Positions 45,117 through 56,480 of a DNA stretch of 64,000 bases are shown in pieces. Origin of the DNA: Opeltia flavorubescens (taxonomy: Eukaryota; Ascomycota; Lecanoromycetes; Teloschistales; Teloschistaceae). The stretch is taken from positions 519,889 to 583,888 of the forward strand of contig KE546982.1 in the NCBI GenBank assembly GCA_000442125.1, read 5' to 3'. A model generated the notes under the pieces. The model saw only the letters and a list, made by a program, of their open reading frames with translations, ran no database searches and was not told the DNA's origin. The first letter of the stretch is position 1. Every line of letters starts with the position of its first letter. Made by a program: the position numbers and the translations under genes.

Positions 45117-46384
45117 GGCTACTGAAATACTGGTGTCAGGATACTCTCAACACGGATGTCAGCTTTGGGTTTCACCAGATACTTACGGGGCGAAGTTGCG
45201 ATAGGAAGACGTTGTAGAACTGTCAATAGCCTCACAGCTGAGAAGAGCCCACAAAGCTAGCAACGGTATATTCCAGACTTGAGTTTCCGTGATCTCATTA
45301 GAACCATGGGAGTGGCAACATGTCCGAATTTTAGGTGGCAAAAATGATCCTAGCGGAAACTGATTGCACGTGCCTCGTTTTCGTTATCTGTGATAAGAAA
45401 TNCCCGCCTCAAATCGTATCTCGGGATTATCCAGGTCATGTTACTTAACTTAAGGCCAATATCGAATCCGAAAGATGAGCGTGGATGGTAAGCTAGCTCA
45501 CGAGCTTTGATCACGCAGCGTCAAGATTTCGACTGGCAGTATGATTGCGAATATTATCTCTACAGCCTCTACCATCCCGAACGGTTACCATCATGACCGC
45601 CAGCATAGCGCATGAATATCCATCACATCACCGACTAATTTACACAGCTAGACTATCGCAAATGCATCTTCCTTCCTTTTGATGACTTCAAAATCAAGCG
45701 TAAATGCGTTCCTTCCATCACGTGGCTGAGGATCGCTGGCAGGATCGTGAATTCGATGTAATTACTCGGTGTCGATAAAGGTGCCGGAGATCGGCCAGAC
45801 TTCTCCTCGGGTTCCCTGCTGCGTGGCATGAATCCTTTCTGTTGTGTGTTAGAGCCAGCATTGTATACGAATGAAGTGAAGGAGGTGTTTTGTTTCGGGA
45901 TCAGAGGTATACAGCAGGTTAAAAGAGTGACCATATTTGCGCGCAGTCGGGTGTGGAAGGTGGAGGGACCTTGAAGGGGGGAGGCATCGGAAAATGAATC
46001 ATCGAAATTGCCGAAAGGAAAGTATCTCCAGGATGTCACCTTTTGTAGTGAATGAGGAAGAGGCAGCGGGATAGGCTTATTGTACCCGCCTAGGAACAAG
46101 GAGTTGCTTCGGAGTGATCTTCGACAGTCCAAGGTGTATAAAAATAAGTGATTCGTATGGAAAGATCCCCGTTCTTGACGGTAGGAGAGCCATCGTTGAG
46201 CGGATTCGTAAATGATTCATCGCAAGTGCAAGGCCGTTCCTAATGTGCTACCTGACAAAATCATCACTGGTACCGTTTGATGCCGATTCTTTCCCGTGCT
46301 GCAGTGTGTAAGAGCCATTCGCCGGGAATAAGCCGACAATTTCTGCAAGCATTGCCGTTGCGTGTCTGGGGCCGATTCCGAATA
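45117..46384. other. Intergenic with one doubtful minus ORF
   Basis: Besides the weak frame at 45653-46132 nothing is supported. An N lies at 45402. Confidence 0.45.
45653..46132 (-). CDS. Doubtful ORF
   Basis: 159 codons open but led by TTG. It has a protein-like C-terminal part (NYIEFTILPAILSHVMEGTH) and several GT/AG pairs that could be introns without giving a clear model. First in-frame ATG lies about 65 codons in. Kept only as a candidate exon. Confidence 0.25.
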   Translation of the reverse strand: MDCRRSLRSNSLFLGGYNKPIPLPLPHSLQKVTSWRYFPFGNFDDSFSDASPLQGPSTFHTRLRANMVTLLTCCIPLIPKQNTSFTSFVYNAGSNTQQKGFMPRSREPEEKSGRSPAPLSTPSNYIEFTILPAILSHVMEGTHLRLILKSSKGRKMHLR

Positions 46385-48008
46385 TCATAATATCTGATTA
46401 GCATCCGACGGCGCACCACCCATGCTATGTTCCCAAAGATGCAAAGCCCAGTCTTTGTTCTCCTTCACAGCAGTCCCTAACTCTGATTCGATACGGCGAA
46501 TTACGTTGTCACGTTCCATTACCCAGCTTCTGTCAAAGATTTTTGAATTATGCCCGTTAATCTCCGGTGAAATTGTTCCTACGACAAGCCTTCGGCAGAG
46601 AACCGCCAGTTCCGATGAAAGGGTCTTTACGGGGCTGGTACTCCTGCAAAGTTCCCCTACAAAGTTGGATATCCAATCATCGGGGTTCATATGAGGAGAA
46701 TAGACCGATAGATCTCGGAGACGTTCATTTCCGATTGCTGGAAGCCGGATTGAAACGGGCTTCAAGAGGTTCTGACTCCAGAGACTGATATGATTGTCGA
46801 TTCTCTCAAAAAAATCGAAGTCGCTCGTAGTATGACCGTCCAGCTTTCTTAGAGCTGTCTTGAGGTCCTCGGCTAGCGCATGAGCCTTGCGTCTGCGCAC
46901 ATCGGTATTTTCTTCGACGATTAGCCACCGTATCCAGCTTTGGGACTGGACTTCTTCCTCGAGTTTAAGGACTAATTCGCCGGTCGTATTCAGCGCGATG
47001 CCTAAAACTTGACGCATAGATAGGTAATTCTCGGTAGGGCGTGCAGATCTGATCTCAGCTATTTTCATTCTTACATTCTGGACGAATGCTGTGTCCAGCG
47101 AGCGAATTTGTGCCTCGAGGTGGTGGGTGTATACTATTGGCTGAGGGAGTAGTCGGTGGTTGACGTCCTTGTTGAGTATCCTCAGCACATCGATCCACGG
47201 GTATGCAAAAACGGACCTCCAGGTCCTCCTCTGATGATCTATCGACATAGCTTCCGCTATAGCGATGAAGACGAGCTTGAGTTCTTGGTTAATTATATCT
47301 TTCCCCATACAGTAAGTCGCCGAATACATCTCCACTTGATTAGCGAGATCATTGTGGGCCAAGGCACTGGATTCTGATCCAGACAAATAAATCAGCATGA
47401 TCCAATCGCACACGGAGGCGGCCAGACATCGATTACCTACCGGTAACATTTTTGAGCTTCTCCACCAAGGGATCAGTCCCCTTTAGGGATACAATCTCCA
47501 ATACGATCTCCCGCAGCTGCGTTGTCTGAACTCCGTACCTCAAATGGCTGCTCAGGAAATCTGTCATAGATTCAGATAGGGTGGCGGCGTAGTCATGGTT
47601 GGTTTTTTGATAGTCCCAATGGGCCACGGCCCAATCCGCGGAAAACTCGACATCGGGCCAGCACCAAGCGCCTAAATATGGCCGGCTTACATCCCACTGG
47701 CATGGTCCTTCATAAAGGGCCTCCTGGGCCCCCTGAATGAGCCATGAGCCACAATGGAAGGGGAAAAAGCCGAAGGCGAGAACGTGCCACCAAAATTGCA
47801 TGACATCGCTGAATTGGAGCTTGAAAGGCGCGTGTTTAACGACCTTTTTGACAAATATCCAGACCAATATTGTACATATTTGCTCGTAGACGTAGAGGTA
47901 GAAGCCGGATATTGCTGCGATAGTCCAGGACGCAAGCCAAACTGGTAAGGAAACCCAATTCCGGGGTGCGCGTATTATGTTCGAGAGGAAGCCGAGTGCT
48001 CCTGCCAT
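46385..48008 (-). CDS. Large multi-TM-start membrane protein with helical domain
   Basis: Unrecognised, 518 aa. Exon 1 47441-48008 and exon 2 46385-47373, with a 67-bp intron (GTAGGT, GCTGAT, GATCAG; phase 1) that exactly restores frame between two otherwise truncated ORFs. Hydrophobic helices at about residues 20-40, 43-54 and 72-91 (FWWHVLAFGFFPFHCGSWL) are followed by a Trp/Tyr-rich stretch. About 390 helical residues follow (DTAFVQNVRMKIAEIRSARP; RRRKAHALAEDLKTALRKL). The end (KDWALHLWEHSMGG) is aromatic but not clearly the module seen in the gene at 62539. Likely an integral membrane protein with a large soluble domain. Confidence 0.78.
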
Positions 48009-48378
48009 GATCCGCCGGCTGGATGCTTGAAGAGACCTAACCGTGGATTACAATCTCGGAATTTTCTTTGGTTTCAATCAAAAAGGCTGAAGGGTAATTT
48101 GGGAGATAAAGAGTCAAAGCCGACTATTCCTAGAATTAACGCGTCAAACCCCTTGTTTCAAATATTAGGGCAGCCGCTTCCTTTGTCACGTCATATAATG
48201 AAAGCCCTAGCCCTATGCCATTCTCCACGCGGAAGACTTTTGCTTTCCTCAATCTTCAAAATCCGCATCTACATCTCAAAATATTGTGACTACTTCAGCC
48301 ATCTGTACACCAGCCAACCGTACACCAGCAATCTACCCATTAATTCAGAATTTCACCTTCCAAGGCATTCATAAAAAC

Positions 48379-49744
48379 ATGGCAATTATCATAGCTTGCA
48401 AGCAGATACGGTCGATTGGCCATCTGCTGGGGAGGCAGTTACTCTGCATCCTCCTAGTTATACTTATGGATCATCTGATTGCAGTTGGCATCGCAGCTTG
48501 GTACTGGAATACTCCCAAACGTAAAGAATTGGGTCCTCGGACTTTCAGAAAAGAAACAGATGCATTGGCCAACGTACTCCTCATCACAGCGGCTTTTTTA
48601 ATACACATGATTAGGTACGTATAACCCTTTCAAAATCGCTTGGAAATCTACATCCCGCGCGCTCCCTGCAATGCACATTACTGATAACTATAGGCACCTC
48701 GACATCTCATACATATCTTCTTCACGAATACCTGTGGCTCTTCGGGAAGGGACGCTATCCTGCTTGGGTCGTACTTCGATGTCATCCCAAGAGCGCGTTG
48801 ATGCGTGGAATATTGATAGACTCGATACACATACCGATCATCAGCAGGTAAGTACTTACAACCATACTCAATTCTTAATAGCAGAGCACTTACATGTAAT
48901 TCAGTCGCCGTGTCAAAGTCTCATCATTCCAATGCAGGCTCGGGTTGACAGCACAAGTCGTGATCATGATCATCGACTTTCAGCTAGACCACGTTTCGAT
49001 GCAGCCATAAAACAATCGCTACGGTCCTTGTGCTCGGGGCTCGAGATACTCCTTCCCGATTGGAATGCAATCAGGGGATGTCAATCTCCAACCGTAAAGA
49101 GACCAAGCCCGGTACGGCGGGAGGATCTACGCCTGACCCTAGGGCCCTCGCATCTTAGTGTTGTATTGCACCCTCAATCATCTGGCGATCGACAAATCTC
49201 GCCAAGAGGGACGGAACCAGCTGCTGGGTGCTCTCTCCCAACTGGAGCTGAAAAAGATGCTCGAAATGCTCATGAAAAAGCTTTAGTAGCCGTCTTACGA
49301 GACCTCAAAGTCGACTTGCTCCATACAGCGATCGCATGGAATGTGCCTGGCTACGGGGAGAAAGAATTGAAGACCTTACTCAAATTTGACGCCGATGAAG
49401 ATGCGCATGCTTTGAGAATTCCCGATGACTCGAAGCTGAAGCGTTTCTGGGCAGCAACGGAGCAAGATGTTCGGAACGGAGAAGTATTTGATACCATGCC
49501 CATGCGGATATATCCCCGGGAGGATCTGAAACCCTTGAATGAGCTAAGGTTTTGGAGGAAGATCAATGCGCATCGCTTCGGACCCACAACGGAAGACGGC
49601 TTTCCTCCTGGCTATCGACAATCATATCCAGACGGACCTAGCAGCACGGATTCCGGCTCGTCCATGGGAGAATACGATCGGCAAGATGGGCTTTATAGAA
49701 AGGTCTGTCGATGGTTTTCATCTGCAAAGGTATCCAGCACTTGA
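48379..49744 (+). CDS. Two-TM protein with large soluble domain
   Basis: Unrecognised, 409 aa. Exons 48379-48614, 48694-48847 and 48905-49744. Introns: 79 bp (GTACGT, CTGATAAC, TATAG; phase 2) and 57 bp (GTAAGT to TTCAG; phase 0). The second is a multiple of three with no stop, so retention would insert 19 residues. TM helices at about 20-43 (LLCILLVILMDHLIAVGIAA) and 61-78. The soluble part has a disordered Ser/Arg segment, then a helical globular domain (KALVAVLRDLKVDLLHTAIA; DLKPLNELRFWRKINAHRF) and a Ser/Gly-rich tail. A GTATCC donor-like site at the end leaves open a further exon. Confidence 0.75.
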
Positions 49745-50303
49745 TCTAGGGGCAAGGTGGATTAGGGACGAGTCACCGCTCGATATGAACGCCACTACAA
49801 TCTCTAGAGATGTACCTTCGATACTTCTCCGTTCGGGGAACGTCATAGCCGTTCAACGAGCATCACCCAAGGAAGTCACCCAAGAGATCTCGCACCTACT
49901 GCTGATACACTGGAGAAATCTTCGTCTATACTCGAAGCGTCACCAAGGATGCTTCTTGTTATCGTCGCCTGAGAACCTCAGAGGTCCTCGTTGGGTTCAC
50001 TCATCGGACGTCAGATGCAGTGTACTATCTACGACCTGTAGCCTTGGAGTCACCAGCGAAGCATTTAGTGATCCCCGCAAGAGTGCTTCCAGTATAATCT
50101 ACAACTTTCTGACCCGATTGCGCCCACCTCAAGGGTGGACCGATGCAGAAGCAATGTCATCTGTTGAATGGCTACAAGATACATCCACCCAGGCGGTACT
50201 CAAAGACTCGCTCCGAGGGCCCAACTTCTCCTCGATTCGCACCCGCTCGGTCACTTTCGCCAGCTCTGGCCGTTCAAGTACGGGACGGCCAATTCGACGA
50301 TAA
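49745..50303 (+). pseudogene. Open but frame-switching coding debris
   Basis: One frame is open across the whole stretch, to 50303, and ends in a plausible basic Ser/Arg tail. A second frame at 49906-50096 looks more protein-like (SEVLVGFTHRTSDAVYYLRP). No splice pair links them in phase, nor to the gene ending at 49744. I read this as a decayed gene or unresolved 3' exons. Confidence 0.3.
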
Positions 50304-50645
50304 TCTTTGTGGCTCGAATCTATTGAAACTACTACCAGCAGCGAGAGGAGAAACTTAAGCGAGAGCAAATGCCGATGGAAACATAGTTCAAGCCTTCTGA
50401 AACTCGGGTCCCTCCACGGTCAGCCACGTCGAGTGTGCTTCATTGGATCAAAGACGAGATGGCTACCAAATCAACATGGGTCTAAGACCTCATTCGAGAA
50501 CTGGCGAAAATGCAACGATGATTAAAAAAAGAGTTGGAAGCTATTATCTCCGCGAGTCGCCTGGGATCTGGAACAGCAATGACTAGTACCCCCTTGCTTG
50601 TACCATCCGCTCGTGAACCATGGTGTGTTCAACTTTTGCAATGCG

Positions 50646-50855
50646 ATGCAAAAGAGACTCCTTGTCTTCAAATTGAGCGTCGACTATCCAGAACTTACCG
50701 CCCTTAACTTCACAACAGCCGAAAGACATGGACACCAAGTGCTGTTGCCCCTGGCCGCGCCAGGACGATCAATCCTGGAATGGGAGAGCCGTCCGATCGA
50801 TTATCTACTGGTGTACAACTTCTTCAATGCCTTGTGGGTCTTTTTTCAACAATAA
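50646..50855 (+). CDS. Small ORF, possible exon
   Basis: ATG-led 69 residues with convincing folded-protein composition (HQVLLPLAAPGRSILEWESR; YLLVYNFFNALWVFFQQ). The frame is open back to about 50598. No start or splice context upstream was convincing. Confidence 0.3.
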   Translation: MQKRLLVFKLSVDYPELTALNFTTAERHGHQVLLPLAAPGRSILEWESRPIDYLLVYNFFNALWVFFQQ

Positions 50856-50910
50856 TCTAAGTTCATCATTCAAGCGCCAGCGAAATTACATCTCACCCAA
50901 CGATGCCCGG

Positions 50911-51226
50911 GTTTCGAATTTATTTCAACTCAGGTGACAAGCCTTGTCTCAATCAATCGTCTTGCATCATCCAATTAGTCCAAAAATCGCAATCTCCATA
51001 CCATAAGTACCGAATTTCAACTCAGGTGACAAGCCACGTCTCAAAGAAACGTCTTGCGTCATCGATTCGAGCCCACAAATCTCCTTGCCATAAGCACTGT
51101 GTTTCGAATATACTTCAACTCAGATGACAAGCCTTGTCTCAACGAATCGACCCGCTTCATCGTTTTCAGCCCAGAGATCACAGTCTGCTTGCTATAAACA
51201 CAGAGTTTCGAATATACTTCAACTCA
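50911..51226. repeat. Non-coding minisatellite, about 95-104 bp unit, 3.2 copies
   Basis: Starts of successive copies lie near 50911, 51006, 51101 and 51205 (last copy partial). Each begins with GTTTCGAAT-like sequence, then TTCAACTCAGGTGACAAGCC and a (T/G)TCTCAA-rich core. Copies are diverged by about a quarter and contain no consistent reading frame. Confidence 0.8.
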
Positions 51227-51653
51227 CGATGGCATCCAACCCTAGGGGCACGATGAAGTTCAACGACGTTTGTTCAGTCAATGGGTATCTCAGCTAGAAA
51301 AGTTCATGGCTCAGACCTTTGGAACCCCAGTACTGGAGATTACATATCGCGGTGAATTCAAGATTTAGCAAGAGGCGATGGAAAAACGACGATCAACGCG
51401 GATCCACCAAACTACTTGTAAATATCATTGAGAACGATCCACCGAGTTGCAATGCGTAGTCAATGCGTGGTATAAAGATACAAGATCACATTAAAAATCC
51501 CTCAAGAACGTTAATTACAATAGCATCAAGGGATCATTCAGCAAACGAGAAGTCAAAAAGACACGCGAGTTTGTCTCTACCAATTACAGCCCTCGACATT
51601 GAATTTGCTGTTCGGCACTTTCTTGGCCTGCTAAGTTTCTGGAAGCGCTTGCA
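51227..51653. other. Intergenic
   Basis: Only a short ATG frame (51463-51657) with no support. Confidence 0.5.
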
Positions 51654-52107
51654 ATGAAGGGCAAAGCGCCAGCATCAGACAATTATACGATGTTGAAGTC
51701 GAGTATCCTTGGAGACGTGCAATCAGCAATATTTGAACAGCCGCCAAAGACCCATAGCGACAGTGATTTTTTCGTCACCCTATCATCCCGCATCTTGTCC
51801 TCGACACAGAAAAGCTTGAATTTTGTCAAGAACTACTCAATCTCATTCACTGCCGGGAGTCAAACCTTCGATCGGATTTCCTGGTCCTCCTCCCGCGGGC
51901 GAGAATCCCATTCGGAAGATCGAGCTCTTGCTTGCAACTCTTCGGGAAACAATGACTACTGTGAGGGTACCTGTAGTTTCTAGGACATCAGCTTGTTGTG
52001 GGAAGATTTTCCACTCCCAACCTTCAAAACATTATGACTTTTCCTTTCCGTCGACCCAAGGAGGCCCCGTCTTGAGAGCACAGTCATTACATCGCTGTGG
52101 CAAATGA
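51654..52107 (+). pseudogene. Probable frameshifted gene
   Basis: ATG 51654 opens a protein-like frame (SSILGDVQSAIFEQPPKTH; ILSSTQKSLNFVKNY). Near 51850 a second frame takes over the coherent sequence (GFPGPPPAGENPIRKIELLL) to 52107. No GT-AG pair in the overlap fits, which suggests an indel. Not recognised. Confidence 0.4.
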
Positions 52108-53610
52108 AATGCCTATTTTGCAGAAGGATATTTCATGGCGTGCTGTTGCCACAACTCGCAAAGAAGAGATCTCATTGTTTAGGCGGTCTAGTTGCTTAAC
52201 ATTGGAGCGCAGTTGTCGCGTCTGCATCTACTTTCGAGCAGATCGTTTTGTCGGATAGACTTCTTTAATTCTCGTGTAGTTAGCAAACGTGTTCTTCTGT
52301 AATAAATCGGTTTCATTTGAGCACGGTCTCATCATCAACCTCGCGATCTCACATACATATTCCGAAGTACCTTCGTGCTACTTGGTCGTTAGTTGCTGTG
52401 TATTCAAACTTGCCCACTCGAAGGTTTATAGATGGCACTCCCTGTCTTGACTTCGATATGTAGCGTCCATAGTCCGAACCCTGGTCTCAGTCAGGATATC
52501 GCACCATATTCATGAGCTCCAACAGTCGATCCTGCACCGGAAATGAAACCCAGGAATTACTCCACAGACATACGGGAGATAGTAACAGTAGTTGAGCGTA
52601 GAAGGCAAGCGATGAAACCAAGTAGATCTAACATGAGTCTTTCGAAGATTAAGACTCGATCCGGTAAGATACTTTCAACAATACAAAGAAGATGATTCCT
52701 GAGCGGAGAGAAATCATCTCGGGGGAGAATGAATTTCATGACAGCTTATCAGAGATGAACGTGGATAGGAAGTAGTGCAGCTCCCAAAACTTACCAGCGA
52801 GAAAGTTCCCCGTGGTAAAGCCATGACGGTTCTTAGCCGGTATTTTCAATTGACGAGAAGGAAGCTGTAAAAAAGTAGAGGAGATCGAATTACGGTATCG
52901 AAAGCAGTAAGTACAAATCCGAGGGGGGACGGTAGAGTATCGATGAAGGCATGCTGGGGTAAGAGGAGAACAGGCATGAGCTTTCTTGTCTGCACGACTA
53001 AAACATTTCAAGACTACATTCTCGATACTCCGGATTCGAAATCCAACAAGGCCAACAAGCAAGAAGCACCTAGTATCAGGCGGAGTTGGCTGATATACCG
53101 AAGCCTTTCGACAGATAACATGACAATAGTATAGTCCCTCGATACCACCTGAAGTATGGAAAGCTGACATTGAATCGATCACGAATCCTGTTTCACGGAG
53201 ACCTTGCACGCCTAATCAACAACACGAGCACTAGTAAATAGCTCCCCAAAGGGCTACTAGGATCGATAATACTCAATGCACGCATTTCGGCACCACAATG
53301 GGATCAACCTTGCATGCAGATTTTCTTTCCCGGAAACGGAGATGGCGGGTGGAGGTAATGACCGAGCATATCGATCCGGAGTAGCAAAAGACTAAAAAGT
53401 CTTCCCATCACTGAGTATCATTCAACGGGAAGGAGTTCGATATCGGATCGGTAGAACCAGTGACCAAAAATAACATCGAATTATTACATGATAATCTGTT
53501 CAACGCCATGATCTTTGTTATTTTACACCTGATTTATTATCAGTGCATCCCATGTTTCATAATGTGTTTTAGGCAGCTACGTACCCCGAGGTAATGTCTG
53601 TAACGAAGGG
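52108..53610. other. Mostly intergenic; one doubtful minus ORF
   Basis: A minus frame 52736-53209 (157 codons, GTG-led, Cys-rich, with a short hydrophobic stretch) has no ATG near its start and an internal intron-like tract. It was not called. Otherwise nothing seen. Confidence 0.45.
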
Positions 53611-53907
53611 ATGGAGGAGGTACTTCAACTATTGAAAGCCAAGGCAATCGAGTCCACCGCGAAGATTCTTGAAGATTTCCCACACAAGGGCCCGTCACGC
53701 ATCGAATCTGCATTGTTGATTCCGCTGGAGATAACTTCGGCGAAGACATTTGCGCATGGAATGGTCCGTAAAGTCGGCTCGGTTCTTCTTCGACTACTCG
53801 CAGCCGTATACTTCCGTAATCAACGGCCCTGCCATCTGTACCCTCCGCCCTCTGTTGTTGCCCTTCTCGAGCTAAGATACATCGCAAGCATCATTACCAC
53901 GACCTAG
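53611..53907 (+). CDS. Small helical ORF, doubtful
   Basis: ATG-led 98 residues, helical N-terminus (VLQLLKAKAIESTAKILEDF) and a moderately hydrophobic centre. The minus strand is open opposite, so a chance frame is possible. Not recognised. Confidence 0.3.
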   Translation: MEEVLQLLKAKAIESTAKILEDFPHKGPSRIESALLIPLEITSAKTFAHGMVRKVGSVLLRLLAAVYFRNQRPCHLYPPPSVVALLELRYIASIITTT

Positions 53908-54965
53908 GCATCTTCCGTAGGCTGATTCACAAGTGTCTGTCCCCTCAGTCAGGATCCAGTCGATCGTTTCCCTCACGTGCCGATCCAGTTCAACATGCCA
54001 CTTCGCCACTACCCCTTCGTCTGGGCATTTCCACCCTCCGTCGTCCCTTGAAGCCCTATACTCCTTCCCTCATCGGCCTGCCATATGTATTGCTGAAGGG
54101 CCCACGGATCGAACAATTACGGTTCCGTTTAGATTCCGGCGGAGGAGATGAAGGGGCCGCTCAGATCTGACTATCAACGATTGAAGACGGTGTGTGTACC
54201 AGGGAAGGGGCGGTTGGACAGAGCGGATTCTAGCGTGAAGTCGAAGGAGGGATAAGGTGAGAGTTGCAGAATTTGTCCCGTCAAGAATGAGAAGTCATGG
54301 GCCTCGTGTTTTGGTAAGGTGCGATACGGTGCGAGGAAAGCGGAGTAGAGGTAGGTGCGCTGAGAGGGTAAAAAAGGCAGGTGTATGTCTCTCTAATCCG
54401 TGAAATAACTTTCGATACCGGTTGCTCTAGGATCACCGCATGTTTAGTAGGATCGTGGTACTGAAAAGGACGCACCACAGCTCGACTGTGTCCTCGACAG
54501 ATATCGTTTGCGCATCCTCTCTAGATATTAACGCTAGGAAGTTGTGTTTTAAGCTGCAGTTTTTTCAGCAATGGACGGAATGCTTAGTCGAAGAATACTT
54601 TCGCAATCTATGCTATCAATACCTCGTACAATGATGGCATTGTATCATCGCAAGCGGAGGATATCAGCTTGTATTACTTGAAAAGTAAATATCTGTACAA
54701 CACTCATCCCTTAACGTCAAAGAGCTTGGGTTCATGTGCATTGCTGGTATCTGGAGATAATGATAAAGAAATTATGTACATGCATGATTTGAGAGGCTTG
54801 GCTTGATGAATCATAAGGGAAATTGACTGCAGGGGAATTATCTGTATCGGTACATCGACTTCAATATTACCCTATTATCTCCTAGCGCTTGTAGCCAAGC
54901 ATGGGCGACACATTCAGAAAACACACCGCCCAAAAACCCAGCTCCATTGGGAACTATACTTCACA
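53908..54965. other. Intergenic
   Basis: Short frames only (for example ATG 54440-54634). The last 300 bp should hold the promoter of the gene at 54966. Confidence 0.5.
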
Positions 54966-55683
54966 ATGTCACAGACAGACAACTCTCAGCAGGTTACCCC
55001 AATCCACCCAGCTTCGATGTCACCGGTGACCGGTCCAGTGGCCATCCGTGTAATGGAAGCAGCAGATTCATCGACGCAATCGTAAGTTCAAGTAGCTAAT
55101 TCTAGTCACTTCTCGTATTTTGGACCGCAGCTAAAATCGATTAATAATATTTCAGTTCCGGGTCGAAGGAAGAGCAACCTAGTCATGAAAGACCTCCTAC
55201 TTCAATACCCTACGTCGGAACCTCCCACTCCTCTTATTCTTCATCTACGCCTCAACGCCTCCCTTCCTCTTCCACGGATCAAGTCACTGCGAATCCGGAT
55301 GGGATGGCTTCGAGCCATCCTAGCAGCGATAGATCACCGCTCGAACCCGCCCGGATTATTACCGTTACCTGGGCCGACATTAAAAAGAGGTATAATATAC
55401 CCGACTACAGGGACTACAAGAGGCCGACCCGCCCTCCTCCACCACCGCCACCCCCAAGAAGTAAGCCATCCCCACCCCTCACATTTTATCTTTTGATCTC
55501 CTATTTTTCCACCTTGTCACCGCCGGCCACTCTCTCTTTCCCCAACTTTTGAGTCAATGCTCGGATAATCTACTTTTGCTGATCATCTATGTAGCTCCGG
55601 AAATGGCTGCTCTGATAGGTCTATGGGAATTACGAATCCAAAGTCAGGGATTCACACCGGTTGACTATTCGGGGCTCTGGTGA
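54966..55683 (+). CDS. Proline/serine-rich disordered protein
   Basis: Unrecognised, 169 aa. Exons 54966-55081, 55156-55460 and 55595-55683. Introns are 74 bp (GTAAGT to TTTCAG; phase 2) and 134 bp (GTAAGC, GCTGATC, TGTAG; phase 1). Exon 2 has no usable ATG, so it appears only on splicing. Residues 1-95 are Ser/Thr/Pro/Gln-rich. A compact motif follows (RIITVTWADIKKRYNIPDYR), then P8 and a short ordered end (MAALIGLWELRIQSQGF). No TM. The poly-Pro run beside an ordered segment suggests a short interaction protein; this is inference only. Confidence 0.72.
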
Positions 55684-55727
55684 GATTCCGCGAAGGTTCC
55701 TGACATCTGGATCCCAAATCCCGGATC

Positions 55728-56204
55728 ATGTCAATCAATATTTATTCAAAGGGCGGAGATTCATCACGAGAGCATAGTTTGAGAATAGTGTGCAAGGCTT
55801 ATGGTCGAGAAATTAGAGAGTTATCGGCTGTTTTAGGAACAATTCACCATGAAATATTTAAAGTGGACACGGTACTGGTGACACGTGTAATCGCAGAGTC
55901 TGAGATCTATGGACCGTCTACTTTGCCAGTATTTCACGAGATTGACCTTGACATTTGTCTTCGTTGCTTTCGCCGCCACCATTTCTGTCGTATTATAGGT
56001 CCAATCGAGAGCATTCCTACAGTGACGCAAGAAGAGTCGAATCACCTGGCCATTGTTCTAATTGACAAAGGTTGGAGTGGTTACTGTAAAACAGTGGTTT
56101 CGAATCCATCCTCTTTATTCAATTCAATCTTCTTTACTCTAAGTTGGGTACATTTCAAAACGTGCAAAAGTGACAAGAGGGCAAAAATGATGAAAAATAA
56201 TTGA
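55728..56204 (+). CDS. Small globular protein, unknown
   Basis: Unrecognised, 158 aa, ATG 55728, only 45 bp after the stop of the gene at 54966. It looks folded (RIVCKAYGREIRELSAVLG; HEIDLDICLRCFRRHHFC) with Cys/His clustering around residues 75-90 that could bind metal, though spacing fits no zinc finger I know. C-terminus is Lys-rich. Could be continuous with neighbouring exons if either stop is spliced out, but no junction was found. Confidence 0.45.
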   Translation: MSINIYSKGGDSSREHSLRIVCKAYGREIRELSAVLGTIHHEIFKVDTVLVTRVIAESEIYGPSTLPVFHEIDLDICLRCFRRHHFCRIIGPIESIPTVTQEESNHLAIVLIDKGWSGYCKTVVSNPSSLFNSIFFTLSWVHFKTCKSDKRAKMMKNN

Positions 56205-56480
56205 TGAAAGCTACGATAATCAACAAGAATGGACCATTCATCACTACATCTCCCTCTAGATCCCTTTGTCTTCCTGCGCCAGTAACATTGACGACCCCGT
56301 CGCTTACTCCCGTATCATGGTAAATCGTGCAGAATAGTTGGCAAGAAGAAGGCGTTCTCATTACCATTTCTCTCCTCCCCTAGATCTCGGTCTAAATCTA
56401 TCACAAGCAACTGCACCTCCGGAAAATTCGCTCCATCACTGTCGGGATACTTTCAACTCGTAGGGCAAGAAAGCCTCGAA

